Shown: positions 45,258 through 59,000, counted from the stretch's first letter. The stretch is DNA of 64,000 bases from Cercis canadensis (GCA_003255065.1 QAOA01001406.1:79142-143141); one strand, 5' to 3'. Numbers and translations: made by a program. Notes: generated by a model not told the origin, from the sequence alone.

Positions 45258-48200
45258 AATCTAGGTCGCTATGACGCGAATGACAGACTTTTTAAAAAAG
45301 GATTAGTTTTCGAAAGAAAACTTAAAGTCACCACCAATTGTATTTAGAAAATTGGGAACAATTGAAAAATTCCTTTTTAATTTAAAAAAATTGTCTGCAA
45401 ACTATAAAGAGTTTGGGAGTCAATTTGTGTGTAAGGAATGTATTAGGCACCCCACAACACCCGTCTAAAAGACAGTTACCCGAAATTAATTGTGCGAACA
45501 TGATATGACCATTATGTATTTGAATTATCCCTATAAAAGTATGCTGATATTTACAAGTTTAAAACAAAGAAAAAAATAGAATATTTACAAAAGTGGGTTT
45601 GCCCTACAACTGTAGGTGCCTACATATCCTTAAGTAGGAATCAGAGCCCTCGTAGTTCTTAAAAATAGAGGGTTTAAAAGCAAAGAAATAGAAAACTTGA
45701 TAACATGGGATCATTGAAGGCTTAGAGCCAAAATTAAGTAAAATGGAGTGACATAGAGTCAAGGCAGCTAGAACTTGGCATTGAGCCAAAACAAATGACA
45801 AAAGAGAGGCTTAGAGCCCTTGCCTTTTATAAAGGGAAAGTTATTTGAAAGTTGGACTTGACTCGCTTCCCCTCGAGTGTCTACGTACCCATTGGATGGG
45901 ATCAAAGTCTACGTAGTTCGCTTTGAAAATATTTTTTTTTGAAAGAGAGATTTTGAGAAAATGAATCAATCTCAATTCTAGCTCAAATCCTACAAGTCCT
46001 TATAGAAAGCATGCAAAAAGGAATTATAACAAAGCATTAAGCATTTTTTAACAATAACTCTCTAGAAAAAAAAAATTAAATGTCCAATACACGAGGATAC
46101 AAATCTTATATCATACATCTCTATTAGGCAAAAAAAATAAATATGCAACGCATGGTGCAACTAGCACGACCTAAGTCCTTCCACCCATTTCTTGCATATG
46201 GCGTCCTCTGGAGTGACACTTATTCTTACCTAGGAACGATAAAGTGGGCCACCCGATATGCAGATAGATCGCTCTATCCTTCTATGACAAGTAAGGGGTT
46301 TATAAACTACTAATGAAAGATATAAGTCTCTAATATGAATGCAAATGCAAGACCTAATTAAAATGCATGATCCAAATATAACATAAGATGGAGAGTTGCC
46401 AAGCCTCATTAAGTGCTTCAAGTTTCTATCCTTTCTATTCGCCAAGCTCCAAAAGCATGTGTGTTATCCAAGATTTTCCTCCATATAAGCTCAAAGAGTG
46501 TGCATAAAAAATAAACAACAAACAATTTAATAAAAAAAATGATTCACATCTATTTGATGTTGTCAAATTATCCTAGTTCTAGCTGAAACTATAATCAAAG
46601 CAAGAATGTTGCCAAAAACGGAGCAAACATAAGAACTTGACAACCAGCAACTGTTTTTTTTTTTAATGGAAAAAAGGTTATGAATTATCAATAAATTAAG
46701 CACATTGATGCAAAGATATATGTATGGTCTTCAAAATGGCTTTGGAATCATGCAAAAAACACTTGTGAAGCTCAGGTTATGCCCAAAACATCATGCAAAT
46801 GTCAAAAATCAGAATGACAGAATATGATACGAATTTTATGATTTTTCTGGGCTTAATACACATTGAATTTGGTAACAAGGCTTATACCATTTGAAAGATA
46901 CATGTCTTAACTTTCAAAAGAATTTATAATTGCATCAATTCCCTTTGTGTAACAAGATTTATGAATAAAACAATGGCCAAAGTCAGAAACCAAGAGCAGA
47001 ATTTTTAAGTTCAAACAGCCCTGTTTGCAAAAATTCTGGGATTAGTTGGTTTTAAATCACTCAAATAAAATTATATAGAAGGTTCACATCTCAGGTTTCC
47101 AAAAAAAGTAAAATATCATGAAAAGGATGTGTATAGCTTGAGTTATGCATGAAACATCACACAAAGGTCAATGCTGGGCAAGATTTACAAATTATGCTCC
47201 AATACAAAGTATGAATAAATCATGATGCAATACATACTCAAATAATGAATCTAAGGCACTCAATTCATGTCATAATCTCAATAGCTAAATAAAAGATATA
47301 ACACTTTGGATGCAAAGTCAAATTCAAGCATAACATCACACATGCATTTTATCAAACACCTTAAAGGCACAATCAATATTCAAAATCACTTGTAAAAAGA
47401 GCCTTAAAGCCATTACAAATCAATAAAAATACATGTGAACATGCTCCTAGGTCATATTATAATCATCCAAGAAGCTAATTTCAACTAGAAACATGCATAA
47501 TCAAGCCTCTAAACACCCAAAAATGTAGCTGCAAAATTATATATGAGTTCAAGGAGCTAAGAAGTGGAAGAAAGTCATTACCCAATTGAAGTCTTCTATT
47601 GTCAAGAATCAAAGTGGATAGCCCTTCAACCTTCAAAAATCCATGCAAACCCTTAGGTTCAAGTTTCAATTTTTCCCAATAGGTGTTGCATTGTCTTATC
47701 CAAGTTGATGGAACATGTGAAAGGGGTGAATAATGATCAAAATAAACTATGAGAAGTTAGAAAAAGGAATGAGGGCTTAGGAGTCAAAGATTTAATTGAG
47801 AGTGTGGGAAAGAGATGAAGAGAGAGAGGAGATAAGGAAAGGAAAAGAGAATAGAGGAGACGAGAGAATGAAGAATAAAAATGTGTTCCTTCATGAAAGT
47901 GACTATGGTTCTCTTCTAAATGGAGCTTAACTAAAAATGGGTTTTGGGTTTAGATGATCGACTTGGATTAAGATATTTGGGCTCAAAAAGGAAATGGGCT
48001 ATACACTAATAAGTAATTAAGCATAGACAAATTATTTTATGAGATTGAGACTATTGGACTTAATACTTAGATCATACAAAGTATTGCCTCTTGAAAAAAA
48101 AAATTGAACTAGGTTATATGCAATTGGATTACAGCATCTCTTTTTCTCTTTTTACTCTTTCTCTTTTTCTTTTTTTTTTCACTTCACATTTTCTTTCTTC

Positions 48201-48397
48201 TTTTTTTTTATTTTTTTTTATAAAAGTAAACAGACTTAAAAGAAATAATAAATAAAAAGGAAAAATGTATTAAAAAAATACTTAAATCAAGATTCCAAGT
48301 AAAAATTAAAAAGAATGAAAAAGTAAACTATTTTATACATTTTTTGTATTCTTCAACTAAATTTAGAAATATTGTCTGAAAAAATACGGTGTCTATA
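45258..48397 (-). mobile_element. Probable giant solo LTR (Gypsy, Ogre/Tat-like)
   Basis: This 3.1-kb non-coding block contains phrases typical of large plant Gypsy LTRs, read on + as agtcaccaccaattgtattt and gtattaggcaccccacaaca, with ggtgtctata at its right end. The 5-mer atgat flanks it (45253-45257, 48398-48402). There are no gag or pol domains. A solo LTR explains the length, lack of coding and flanking repeat. The flanking repeat is AT-rich and could be chance, and the termini are not clean TG/CA, so limits are provisional. Confidence 0.5.
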
Positions 48398-48402
48398 ATG
48401 AT

Positions 48403-48724
48403 TAATTTCAACAAAGCTTGATAAGAAGTAATCAAATTAGAATCTATATTTAGAATCAATTATGGCCATTCATTTTATGTTCTTATGATTTTTGAATGAA
48501 AAATACATTTTAGAATATAAAAACATCTTAAATTAAGATTTATAAATAGGTTAAGAATATTGATGTCTAAAATTTGGCTTGTTATAAATACAATCATAAA
48601 ATTTCAGTTGTTTGTGTAAATATTTTACTTTTCACCTCTGCCAGTGTACCAAATAATAACTCAATATAAAATCGTTAATAATCAGCAAAATAATTCAATG
48701 GACTAGGGTTTCTTTTGCATCTGA
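48403..48724. other. Intergenic, nothing recognised
   Basis: AT-rich and without recognised features up to the pseudogene. Confidence 0.4.
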
Positions 48725-49052
48725 CCACACAAGCTCACAAGTCACAACATTCAACTCTCTTCCATTGCCATGGCCTCTACAATCACCACCGTCTCCAGCG
48801 ACTCAGCTGAGCAATATGACAGATACAAAGAGTTGAAGCAATTCGATGAATCAAAGGCTGGAGTTATGTAGACACGAGTTGATTGAGTGGAATCGTTTGA
48901 TTAGTGGGATTGGAGAGCTGTTACTAGGTTTGTTGTGTGAAGGGCTGGGATTTAGTACACACAAGTTCAAGGAATTGTTGATGATGGGAGGAAGAACTAT
49001 GCCGGGTCACTACTACCCGTATTGTCCTCAAGCGGATCTCACAATCGGGTTT
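48725..49052 (+). pseudogene. Deletion derivative of paralog B
   Basis: The leader, the start codon (48770) and the first 32 codons match the 20758 gene almost exactly (atggcctctacaatcacc). The sequence then jumps to the part equal to 21284 onward, so 431 bases are missing. The junction shares a 2-base ta, as in end-joining with microhomology. The jump shifts the frame and gives a TAG at once. Homology ends at cacaatcgggttt, so the His-Asp iron ligands, the intron and exon 2 are gone. The high identity to paralog B indicates a recent duplicate that died by deletion. It cannot encode an enzyme. Confidence 0.93.
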
Positions 49053-49224
49053 CTTTTATAACCGTATCAGCTGACTGAATCAATAAAATTTAGTTAAATC
49101 GGCATAAATTTTTTTTTTCTTTGTCTTCTCAGACAGTTCAAACCCTATTTTTGGATTGCAAAAGTAAGTAGTACTCAAGTTATATTCATATGTGCTTCAT
49201 GAGAAGCTAAAGCTCAGTGTCTCT

Positions 49225-49850
49225 CCATCTCATAGTTTATATATATTTGTAAATTAAATATCTGTAAAATTTCTTATGCATTAATTACTATAAATAATAT
49301 TGCTTGCACGTTATTTTCCATTGAAATAATTGCCCACAATTCAAGCTGAATATACTTAAATTATATTAAACTTCTAGTTTATTAAGTATCAGTGTGAGAT
49401 TAATTAATATGTAATAAAATTACTCAATTGCTTCCATAAATCAAGCGTCAATTATTTGCAAATTTACTACAAGTAGTAGATGAGGCCATGCATGCTAGCA
49501 AAAAATTATACCACGCNATGCATGCTAGCAAAAAAATTATACCACGCACATTCTTACTTGCTTCTTAGTACCATCTTTTATTCGGTGCGTTAAGGTCATC
49601 AGCACATGCCACACCATCAACTTTTCAAGTAATTTATAATAACAAATATGACCTTGGACCAAGTCCTACTATAGAAGAAAAATATTTTATGACATTGGAG
49701 ATTTAGTGGCTTTTATTAAGAGTATTATTAACTTGGACCAAATCATATAGATTCAAGAGCTTGATGTGAAACATATTTTTATTAAAATTTACTTAAACTA
49801 AATATTGGTGATAATTTATTAATTTATAAAGGAGGCTTTTCTCGTTCCTT
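49225..49850 (+). repeat. Spacer block B, paralogous to 40990-41800
   Basis: It is collinear with block A and lacks its MITE. A single n at 49517 is flanked by a 29-base direct repeat (atgcatgctagcaaaaaa), another assembly join. Its presence after the paralog-B-like pseudogene suggests that a paralog-C-like gene once followed. Confidence 0.8.
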
Positions 49851-50041
49851 ATTTACAAGAATTAGCCTGGATCTTTATGAAAATTTCAAACCAAAGTATA
49901 TATATATATCTGTGTGTGTGTTGTTGGGGGGGGGGGGGGGAAGAGAAATGCATTAAGAAATAGAACAGTCTGCTAAGAGTACGTCAAAGATAAAAGTAGA
50001 GTGAAACACTACTCAAATATTTACATCATCAAGTTGTTAAG
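49851..50041. other. Short intergenic stretch with a poly-G tract
   Basis: Bases 49926-49940 are an unbroken run of 15 G. No gene is seen. Confidence 0.5.
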
Positions 50042-50962
50042 TGATAATCCCTAGAAAATAGGGTTTGTTATTTAGGATTTGTTACAGTTTTCAGTTTTCA
50101 AATATTTGTTACAGCTTTGTTTTTAGCTTAGTCACATGTATAGCTTTTAGTTTAAACATTCAAAATAGATTCCAGTAGCGTAGTCCAAAAGTTCTGTACA
50201 TACACTTAAACAGATTTTACAGCAATACGAAACAATTCTAGATTTTGCTTCAGCAATGGTTTCTTCATGGTATTAGAGCAAATTGCTTAACAACTCAATT
50301 TTTTTTTCTCTTCACCATGTCAAACAGCACTAGTTCTTCTTCTATTCCTCCAGCTCTTGTCTTAAACACAATCCATCACCAAGGATCTACTTTGATCTCC
50401 TTCACCTCATCCCACCTTCCTATCTAACTGAATCACCATAATTATTCTTCTTGGCGTACACTGGTTAACACCCACTTCCATGGCCATGATCTCATGCCAT
50501 TTTTAGATGGCACAAAACCTTGCCGTCTCCCTTCTCTTGTTACCGACGGCATCATTGTCCCAAATCCTGAATATGTTTTATGGCATTGACAGGATAAATT
50601 CCTCTTGCATGTTATTACTGCTTCCTTTGAGATTGAAGTGCTTAATCTTCTTGGTAAACCAGCCACATCTAAGGAGGCTTGGGATCACCTAAAGACTCTT
50701 TTTGCTAATCGCTCTCGTTCAAGACTCATGTCTTTGAAGGCCAAATTGTCTACCACCATATGTGGCCCCCAATCGGTTTCTACCTTCCTCCAATAGATGA
50801 AAAATTTAGCTCTTGAGATTGATCTTATTTCCACTCCAATGGATGATCTCGATCTTGTTATCCATGTGCGAAATGGATTAGGTCCTAATTTCAAATTAAG
50901 AAGTATCTGGCCCACTTAGAGCTAGAGAAACTCCCATTACTTTTGCAGAGCTTAGGGATAAA

Positions 50963-52257
50963 TGATGTGGATTTTGATACCGGCAAGTATACCGGGCCAC
51001 ACAAGTAGTATATAAAAGTGAGTAGAGTATCGTCCTCAGGGATTTGACGTTAGCAATTACCAATTTCACTAACAATGATTCTATTTGGAAAATTCAATGG
51101 GTTGAGTTTGAGAACGCTATACTAATAACATGGATCCCAATGATCAATCGAAATGAGCTGAATAGCACAGCTTAACAACTTAATCAGCAATTAAAGTAAA
51201 GGATTAACAATTAACAAGAGAAGGTTAGGGGGCTGATTTCACTTGGTTTGGACTCCGGTTATTTCATAGACAAAACAACCTTTGAATTACTGAAGAATAC
51301 ATTATCTTAGCTACAAATCATTTGTTGTTGGCCAATTTCCCTAAATTGATTGAACCCAATGCCTTGGAGAAACAATCCTCCCTATCCCAACTAATTGCCC
51401 AATTCCTTAGTACAATTAACTTGTCTAGGTGATTAAGCTCTAAGAAATTAATTCAAGACCACATAAACTAAGTTATCTATTCCTAGATTAACTTGATTTA
51501 TGGTAGAAATTACAAGAGCATACTCATATTTTACTATCTTAGCATCAACATGAGTCAATAAACCATTCAAATGGTAGCTAAGCATTTAAAGGCATTAAGA
51601 GCAATAAAATCTACTCCAACAAAGAGACTTGCATCAAAATAACTTCATTCAACAATAAAACTTCATCCAAAACCTAGCTACATCAAACCCCTAACTAAAG
51701 GGGGTTTAGCTACTCATAGCTAAAACAGAGAAATACAGAGAAACAGAGTTCATTAAGAGAGAAGAGAAGAAAAACTAAGTGAAATCTGGGTTGAATCCTC
51801 CAAAAGTGCTCTAGCTCCTTCCTCTTCTTTGTTCTTGACGGCTCTCCTCTGGATCCCCTTTTCTTTCCACCCTCTTCCCCTTTTATAGCTAGGTTAGCTC
51901 CAAGGAATAAGAGAAAAGACACCTCAGCAACGACGCTGGCGCTAGGCGCTGCGACGAAACATGTTTTTCTGCCATGCTAGCGCTGGGCGCTGGCTGGCTA
52001 GAGAACTCTTCAAGCTCTTGATTTGTCCTGTTTAGCTCCCTCTTCAACCTCCTTGTGCTCTAACCTTCAAGACCAATCAAAAGGCATTATGAATGACCTA
52101 AAAACATGCTAGGAAATTAAATAAAACTATAACTTTGACACTAACTAAGATTAATAAATAACTAGAGAATATGACACACATTCATGCAAAATAATTTAAG
52201 AACTAGCCAGATAAAGCATAATTGGAGCTATAATAATTCTATTTTATGGAATTATCA
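50963..52257 (-). repeat. 3' LTR of the Gypsy element
   Basis: It is 1295 bases, beginning tgatgtgg and ending attatca on the + strand. It contains GC-rich ggcgctgggcgctgg-type motifs near 51930-51990. Confidence 0.92.
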
Positions 52258-53616
52258 CACCCCCAAACTTAGGATTTTGCTAGTCCTCTAGCAAAAGAAA
52301 ACTCAAAAACACTAACTAGAAAAACGATAAGCAAAATAAAATCAACAACACTTTATGACTTCCAAAACTCTCAAATTTAAACTCAAATTAACTCATAATG
52401 ACAACTTGCAACTCATAATTCCTAGCTGTTTTCTCAAGGGAATTCAAAAAAATTTACTCAGTTCAAGAGAAGTGTGTGAATTGTGAGTGTTGCATACCCA
52501 CCAAGATTTAAACAGAATGAATTCAAGAAAGTCCATGAACTTACGAAGTGATTATAATCTCCTCCTCACAGAAATAACATATTCAAAACCAAGGATCACT
52601 AGGACTTGAAGGGGTTACAGGGTAAAGTCTGAATGCAAATCACGAATGAATAATGATGCTCATGTACCCCTAATTGCATGGATTATCCTAGAGATTTAGT
52701 AATAAACCTCCACTTGAGCTCTTTTGTATTGTGCATTTTTTATTTTTTTTATATATATGCATCATTGTGCATTTTTATGCATCATTGTGCATTTCCTGAC
52801 CAAGCTACTAAAAGTAGGAGATAAATGTATGACCGTGCGCCTAATCCACATATCATAAACTCACTCTTCCTTACAAAATTGGACTTTTAAATTGACAGAC
52901 ATAATAAAGCTCTGAAAAAAATGACCGTGCACCTAACCACACATCACTTCCTTAGGCCACTATGTTGAACAATTCATTTTCTCACAATTTTTTAAGCTAG
53001 TGGGGTTATTTAATACCAAAGATAATCCAGGGCTCAAAGGTGTAGAGAAACAATAAATGAGAAATCAAGCAAGGGTTTCTACACCACAAAATAAAACTCA
53101 CAGGGGTAGCAAAGAAGTTCGCAATTGCAAACAAATTTAGGAGGCCTAGATCCTTTCCATGATCAAGAAAACATAACACAGCTCAGAGGAGAAAAGAATC
53201 ACAAAGTAATCCACGAGTAACTCAGAGTAATGGGTAAAAATTCTTGTTAGCAAGCAACAACACTCAATAAAAATTTAAACAAACGAACCATCATTGTTTT
53301 ATTCAAATTCCCAAGAGAATGCAGCCAAAGTTTTAATATGATGCAAATCATATTAATATGAACTAAAATGCCACTGCTAACATTCAGCATTGTCAGAGTT
53401 TGGAAATCACTAACAAAGAACAAATAAACATACAGACATGCATATAAACAACATAAAATAAACTAATATTCTAGAGTAACAACAAAGAAACATATAATAT
53501 CAAAGGAAATACCCCCAAACTTGAGAGAAACAAGGTCCTCATTGTTGGAGGTGTAAAAATAGGAATGGAGAATACACAAAAGAAAATCAAGAAAATGCCC
53601 TAGAAGAAGCGATGCG

Positions 53617-54382
53617 ATCTACTCGGCGTCAGCATCCGAGTCATGATCAGGGCCAAGTGCTGGTTGGCGGTAAGGTGGGTGGGCAGTTTGCCATGGTCCA
53701 TCGGGAGCATGTGGTTCCATAAGGTCCGGCTGCAGCATTGGAAAGTGAATGAAATTCTCGATTTCCGCACATGGCCCTAAGGTCAACTGGAAGCCTTGTT
53801 CTCGGGGGTGGGCGGAGGTAGAAGAACCGGCTTGGACAATCGCTCAAGATCTCTTAGATGAAGTGCGGGGAGGCATAGCGATGTACCTTGAAATGGAAAC
53901 CACAAAATGAATTGAGTTCAAGTTAAGCCATACAAGTGAACAACAAGCATTGAAGAAAAACACTTGAGGAATCAACAAGCATACCCACGTATCAAGANAA
54001 TCTACTCAGCGTCAGCATCCGAGTCATGATCAGGTCCAGGTGCTGGTTGGCGGTAAGGTGGGTGGGCAGTTTGCCATGGTCCATCGGGAGCATGTGGTTC
54101 CATAAGGTCCGGCTGCAACATTGGAAAGTGAATGAAATTCTCGATTTCCGCACATGGCCCTAAGGTTAACTGGAAGCCTTGTTCTCGGGGGTGGGCGGAG
54201 GTAGAAGAACCGGCTTGGACAATCGCTCAAGATCTCTTAGATGAAGTGCGGGGAGGCATAGCGATGTACCTTGAAATGGAAACCACAAAATGAATTGAGT
54301 TCAAGTTAAGCCATACAAGTGAACAACAAGCATTGAAGAAAAACACTTGAGGAATCAACAAGCATACCCACGTATCAAGAAA
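53617..54382. repeat. Direct duplication around a single n, about 381 bp
   Basis: Bases 53617-53997 and about 54000-54382 are almost identical, separated by n at 53998. It is the same join artefact pattern as at 34581 and 38296. The matching short open frames in each copy are one sequence counted twice. Confidence 0.85.
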
Positions 54383-55839
54383 CATGCATCAAATGAACTC
54401 AAAGATTCAGTCTCTTAAACATTTAGGAATACTACCTCACATAAGGAGTCAACAACCTTTTCACCCCCAAACTTGAAAGACATTAAGCATTTGAGCACAT
54501 TTAAAAATTAGTGCTTTGCAAGGCACATAGACTAGAAATAGGTGTTAACCGGGCCATGAGATCCAATACATGGAAGAAAAACAAATTTTGGGTCCTTTGT
54601 AAATGAAACTAGCACTGAACATGCAAGAATTCAAAAGTGCTTGGTGCTAGAAATTTGTCTTCATCCATCCTACTTAGTCACTTTTTCATGGCGGAACCCA
54701 ACTCAATTAGTCACCTTTTGCTAAAGGAAAGTGCAAGAAAATTGGTACCATGAGGACTTTGCAAGTGACAATGCACATTTTGAAGTAATAAGCAATGTAA
54801 TCCAGGGAGCACTTTAAGTACTATTAACAAGCAATATGAAGCACCATGGCACTATAGCATAAAAAATAAAATAAAATGAAATGCTAAGCAAATAGCAATT
54901 TTCAAGGAAAGTTAGTGCTCACAACCCATGGTAACAAACACATTCCATGCACTCACCATCAACTTTACATTTGATCACACATTGGGCAAGCATGTAGGAA
55001 AATAATGAAAGAAATCAGGTGATGCATGGGTTGAGAAAACAAAGTTCAAGACAAATGTTAGCATGTGATGACTTCCCAAGCATTCATGCACACCCAAGCA
55101 ACTTCAATATCATGAGGTAAGCTATTAAAAGCTCCATGCCACATGTACATAACAAGAAAAATGCCCATTAGCCATGTGAATCACGCGACCCATTCACACA
55201 CCCTCACTTAGGCATTTTAGCAAACACCTTGCATGCATAATGGAAAAACTAGAAAGTAAAGCACCCTTTGTAGATGCTCATCCTTCCTTAAGGCCAAATA
55301 TCACCAAAAAGCATCCCACAATGCACAAAAATTAAAGTGAGATGAAAAGGGAATGAATCCAAAAATGGGTATATACACCCAAAGACCCAAAATAGATATG
55401 TTCAAAGCAATCCATTAAGCAATTTGTTGAATGAAATTCCCAAATTAAAAGAAGTATACTAAAGGCAAAGAAGATAAAGAAAATTACCTCAATTTCGCCT
55501 AAATTCAAAAAAAAAAAAAAACTCTAAGGATACTAAAAGCCAAAATGCTTGAAATGGAGAAGTGAGGTTGCAAAAGTTCTTGGGTCTTGGACAGAGGTGG
55601 CCGAAATAGAGAGGGAAAGCAGTGGGTGGTGAGTGGTGAGAAAAATGGAGGTGAAAGGGAGAAGAATAGGGGCGGTGGTGCTTGGGGAAGGAAGGTTTGA
55701 AATGAAAATGGAGGTGAAGGAGAGTGAATGGGAGGTTGAAGGAGAAAAAAAAAATCTGATTGGGAAGAAAGGGGGCAAGCCAAAACGCAAGCTTAACTTA
55801 GAAAAAAAAAATTTGAAGTTTTTTTTTTTTTTTTCGCCT

Positions 55840-56045
55840 TTGCTGGAGGTCCAGCGCCCAGCTCTGGCCTACCCGAGACTGGCCTGGCTTGCCTTGATCT
55901 TGGCTTCATGCATCTCATGGTTCTGGCGCCCAGCGCCAGCCTACCCGCGAGCTTCCCCTGCTTCTGGCCTGACATTCAAGGCACAAGACATGCTTGCAAC
56001 CAACGCTCAGCGCCACGAAGCCCACGCTAAGAGCCAGAGTGCCAG
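55840..56045. other. GC-rich patch inside the Gypsy element
   Basis: Self-complementary motifs such as ggcgcccagcgcc lie in otherwise AT-rich non-coding DNA. They echo the ctggcgctgggcgctgg motif in both LTRs. The function is unknown. Confidence 0.5.
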
Positions 56046-59000
56046 AGAGCATAATTTTTGGCTTAAAACAAGAGTTTTAACAAGAAAATGCATTACACCA
56101 ACCAAAGTAAGCTAAATAAACACAAAACTAAAAAGAAAACAAACCAAACTAACTTGAAATAAACCCAAGGACAACAAGCCATTTTCACACTTTTAACTCA
56201 AGCACATCCATCACACAAACCAAGCAAAGAGAACAAAGGTCACTTTTAACCCAAATCCACATATTTAACATAGAGAAAACCCAAAACACACTTTAATCAA
56301 ATTTAAATTAAATTAAAACAAACACAAGAACAGGATGCTATGTAAACATGCAAAGAAAAAGAAAAGAAATTGCAATGAAAACCAAACCAAAAGTAAAAGA
56401 TAAAGAGATAAAGAGCTTGGGTTGTCTCCCAAGAAGCACTTAGTTTATAGTCCTAAGTCGGACTTGCTTTGGAAGACTTCAACCAGGATCAAAATTGATA
56501 GGAGAAGGTTTCTGAAATTTGACTCCGCTATGGCTTTGAACTTTGGCTTGCTTCCTCATCCAAACTTGGTGTCCTTTGCCAAGGCAAGCTACTTCTCTTA
56601 GATGCTCCATAATAATCCTTTGAAAAGAAGGCTTCTTCTTCTTCTTCCTCTTTTGAGACTCAGCTTTTTGCTTTTTTCTAATCATTTGCCGCTTGGGGAT
56701 GTGATGATCTTGGATCTCCAAATCATGAGGTTTCTCCTTATATGATGTCACTTTGGTGAGAGCTCCAATTTAGCCTTGCAACTCAGTGCTTTCAATTATT
56801 GTATCGATCTTACAGCAGGCACTGACTTCATCCGAATGTTGGCTTGTTTTAAAAACTTAGAATGACACGTCATCATCTTATACTCTCAAAGTAAGTTTGC
56901 CCTTTTGTACATCTATGAGAGCTCTCCCAATTGTCAAAAATGGACGACCAAGAATTATTGGGATTTCTTGATCTTCCTCCATGTCGAGCACAATGAAATT
57001 TGCTGGGAAGATGAATTTGTCGACTTTCACCAAGACATCTTCTAAGATTCCACTTGGATACTTGATTGATCAATCTACCAATTTCAAGGAGATAGAGGTT
57101 GGCTTGACTTCTCTTAGACCCAATTTCTTAAACACAGAAAGAGGCATTGGATTAGTACTTGCACCAAGATCGCATAGTGCCTTACCAAAAAATATATTGC
57201 TAATAGAACAAGGAATATTAAAACTCCCTGGGTCTTTTAATTTTTGTGGCAATTTCTTTTGTAAGATTGCACCACACTCTTCAATGAGTGCCACAGTCTC
57301 ACAATCCTCTAGCTTTCTTTTATTGGAGAGAATCTCCTTCATGAATTTCCAATAGCTAGGCGTTTGCTCCAAAGCATCGGCAAATGGGATGTTGATGTGG
57401 AGCTTCTTAAACACCTCCAGAAATTTAGCAAATTGATTATCTACTTTCTTCTTCTGGAATCTCTGAGGGAATGGTAGAGGTGGAACATAGAGGGGAAGAT
57501 TGTCTGGAAACAATTTAGATGTATTCCCCACAGGTGCTACTGGAGTCTCCACTGGAATAGTGTCTTCATTTAAGGACGTGCCATCTCGAATAGTGATAGC
57601 CATGACATTCTCTTTAGGATTGGAGATGGTGTTGCTTGGTAAACACCCTTGAGGTCTCTCCGACAATTGTCTGGCTAGTTGTCTTACTTAAGTCTCTAAC
57701 TTCCTGATGGATGCATCTTGATTCCGAAACCCACTCCTTGTTTCATCCATAAAAGTTGTTATTTTTTGAATGAAGGCTATGGTTTAGGTTGTTAACTTCT
57801 CGAGTGCACTTTCCAAAAAGGAATTCTTCTCATTAGGTTGAGGTTGTGAAGTATAACTTTGAGGAGGCTGTTATGGTAACTGATATGAGTAGTTAGATCT
57901 TTGAGGGAACTCCTTGATTGCCCTGATTGCCCCAAGAGAAATTTGGGTGATTCCGCCACCCTGGTTATAGGTTGGGGCATATGGGTTATTCTGAAGTCGT
58001 GGGAGATTCCCCATATAGCTAACTTGCTTTTGAGAAGGAGAGCTAAACATGTTACCGAGACACTCCCCATTTGCATGATAACCAGAACAGAAATCACATA
58101 CAATTGGAGGGTGACTAACAGCATTCATATTCATAGTCTCAAATCTCTTGGAGAGGTTAGCCATTTGTTGGGTCAACAATTTATTCTGAGCTAAGATTGC
58201 ATCTAAAGCTCCCACTTCCATCACACCCTTCTTATGCATAACTCTATCCCCTTGGCTTTGGTAGTCATTGCTGGCCATCATTTCCAACAAATCCCATGCT
58301 TTCTCTGGTGTCTTGTTATTCAAAGCCCCACCAGCTGCAGAATCAACATTGGATCTCATGTAAGGTAGTAACCCATTATAAAAAGATTGGACTTGAATCC
58401 AAAAATCGAAAGAGTGATGAGGGCATCTCCGCAATACATCATTGTATCTCTCCCAAGCTTCATTTAATGATTCTCCCTCTTGTTGACGGAAGGAGGTGAT
58501 TTCATGTCTCAATTTGGCTGACTTAGCTAGAAGGAAATACCGAGTTAAAAAATTTTGTACTAAGTCCGCCCAGTTGGTGATACTCCCTCTTGGTTGAGAC
58601 TCCAGCCAACTCCTAGCTTTATCCCTAACAGAGAAGGGAAATAACCTAAGTCGAATAGCGTCATCGTGAACCCCATTAAGCTTAATAGTGTCGCATATTT
58701 GGAGAAAACTCGCTATATGAGCATTAGGATCTTCTATGGCAGAACCACCAAATTGGTTTTGCTGCACCAGGTGAAGCAAAGATGGTTTAAGTTCAAAATG
58801 ATTGGCGTTAACTGGTGGTCTTGTTATACTGGTCTCATATCCCTCAGCTGTGGGAATGGAATAGTCCATTAGAGTTTTAGGTAGAGGATCAGGTATCCCT
58901 TCTTGACCTTGATTTGCCATAGCCTCAGGTCGTGATTGCCTCGCTTCCTTTGTTTGCTTGCGAAGTCTTCGAGCTGTCTTTTCGATCTCAGGATCAAAAA

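Noticed and set aside
53647-54230. Two tandem related small genes on the minus strand
   Set aside because: They are the same sequence on the two sides of a single n, in a non-coding part of a Gypsy element.
55505-55790. Proline/phenylalanine-rich protein on the minus strand
   Set aside because: Low-complexity translation of a GA-rich stretch within the Gypsy element, with no domain.
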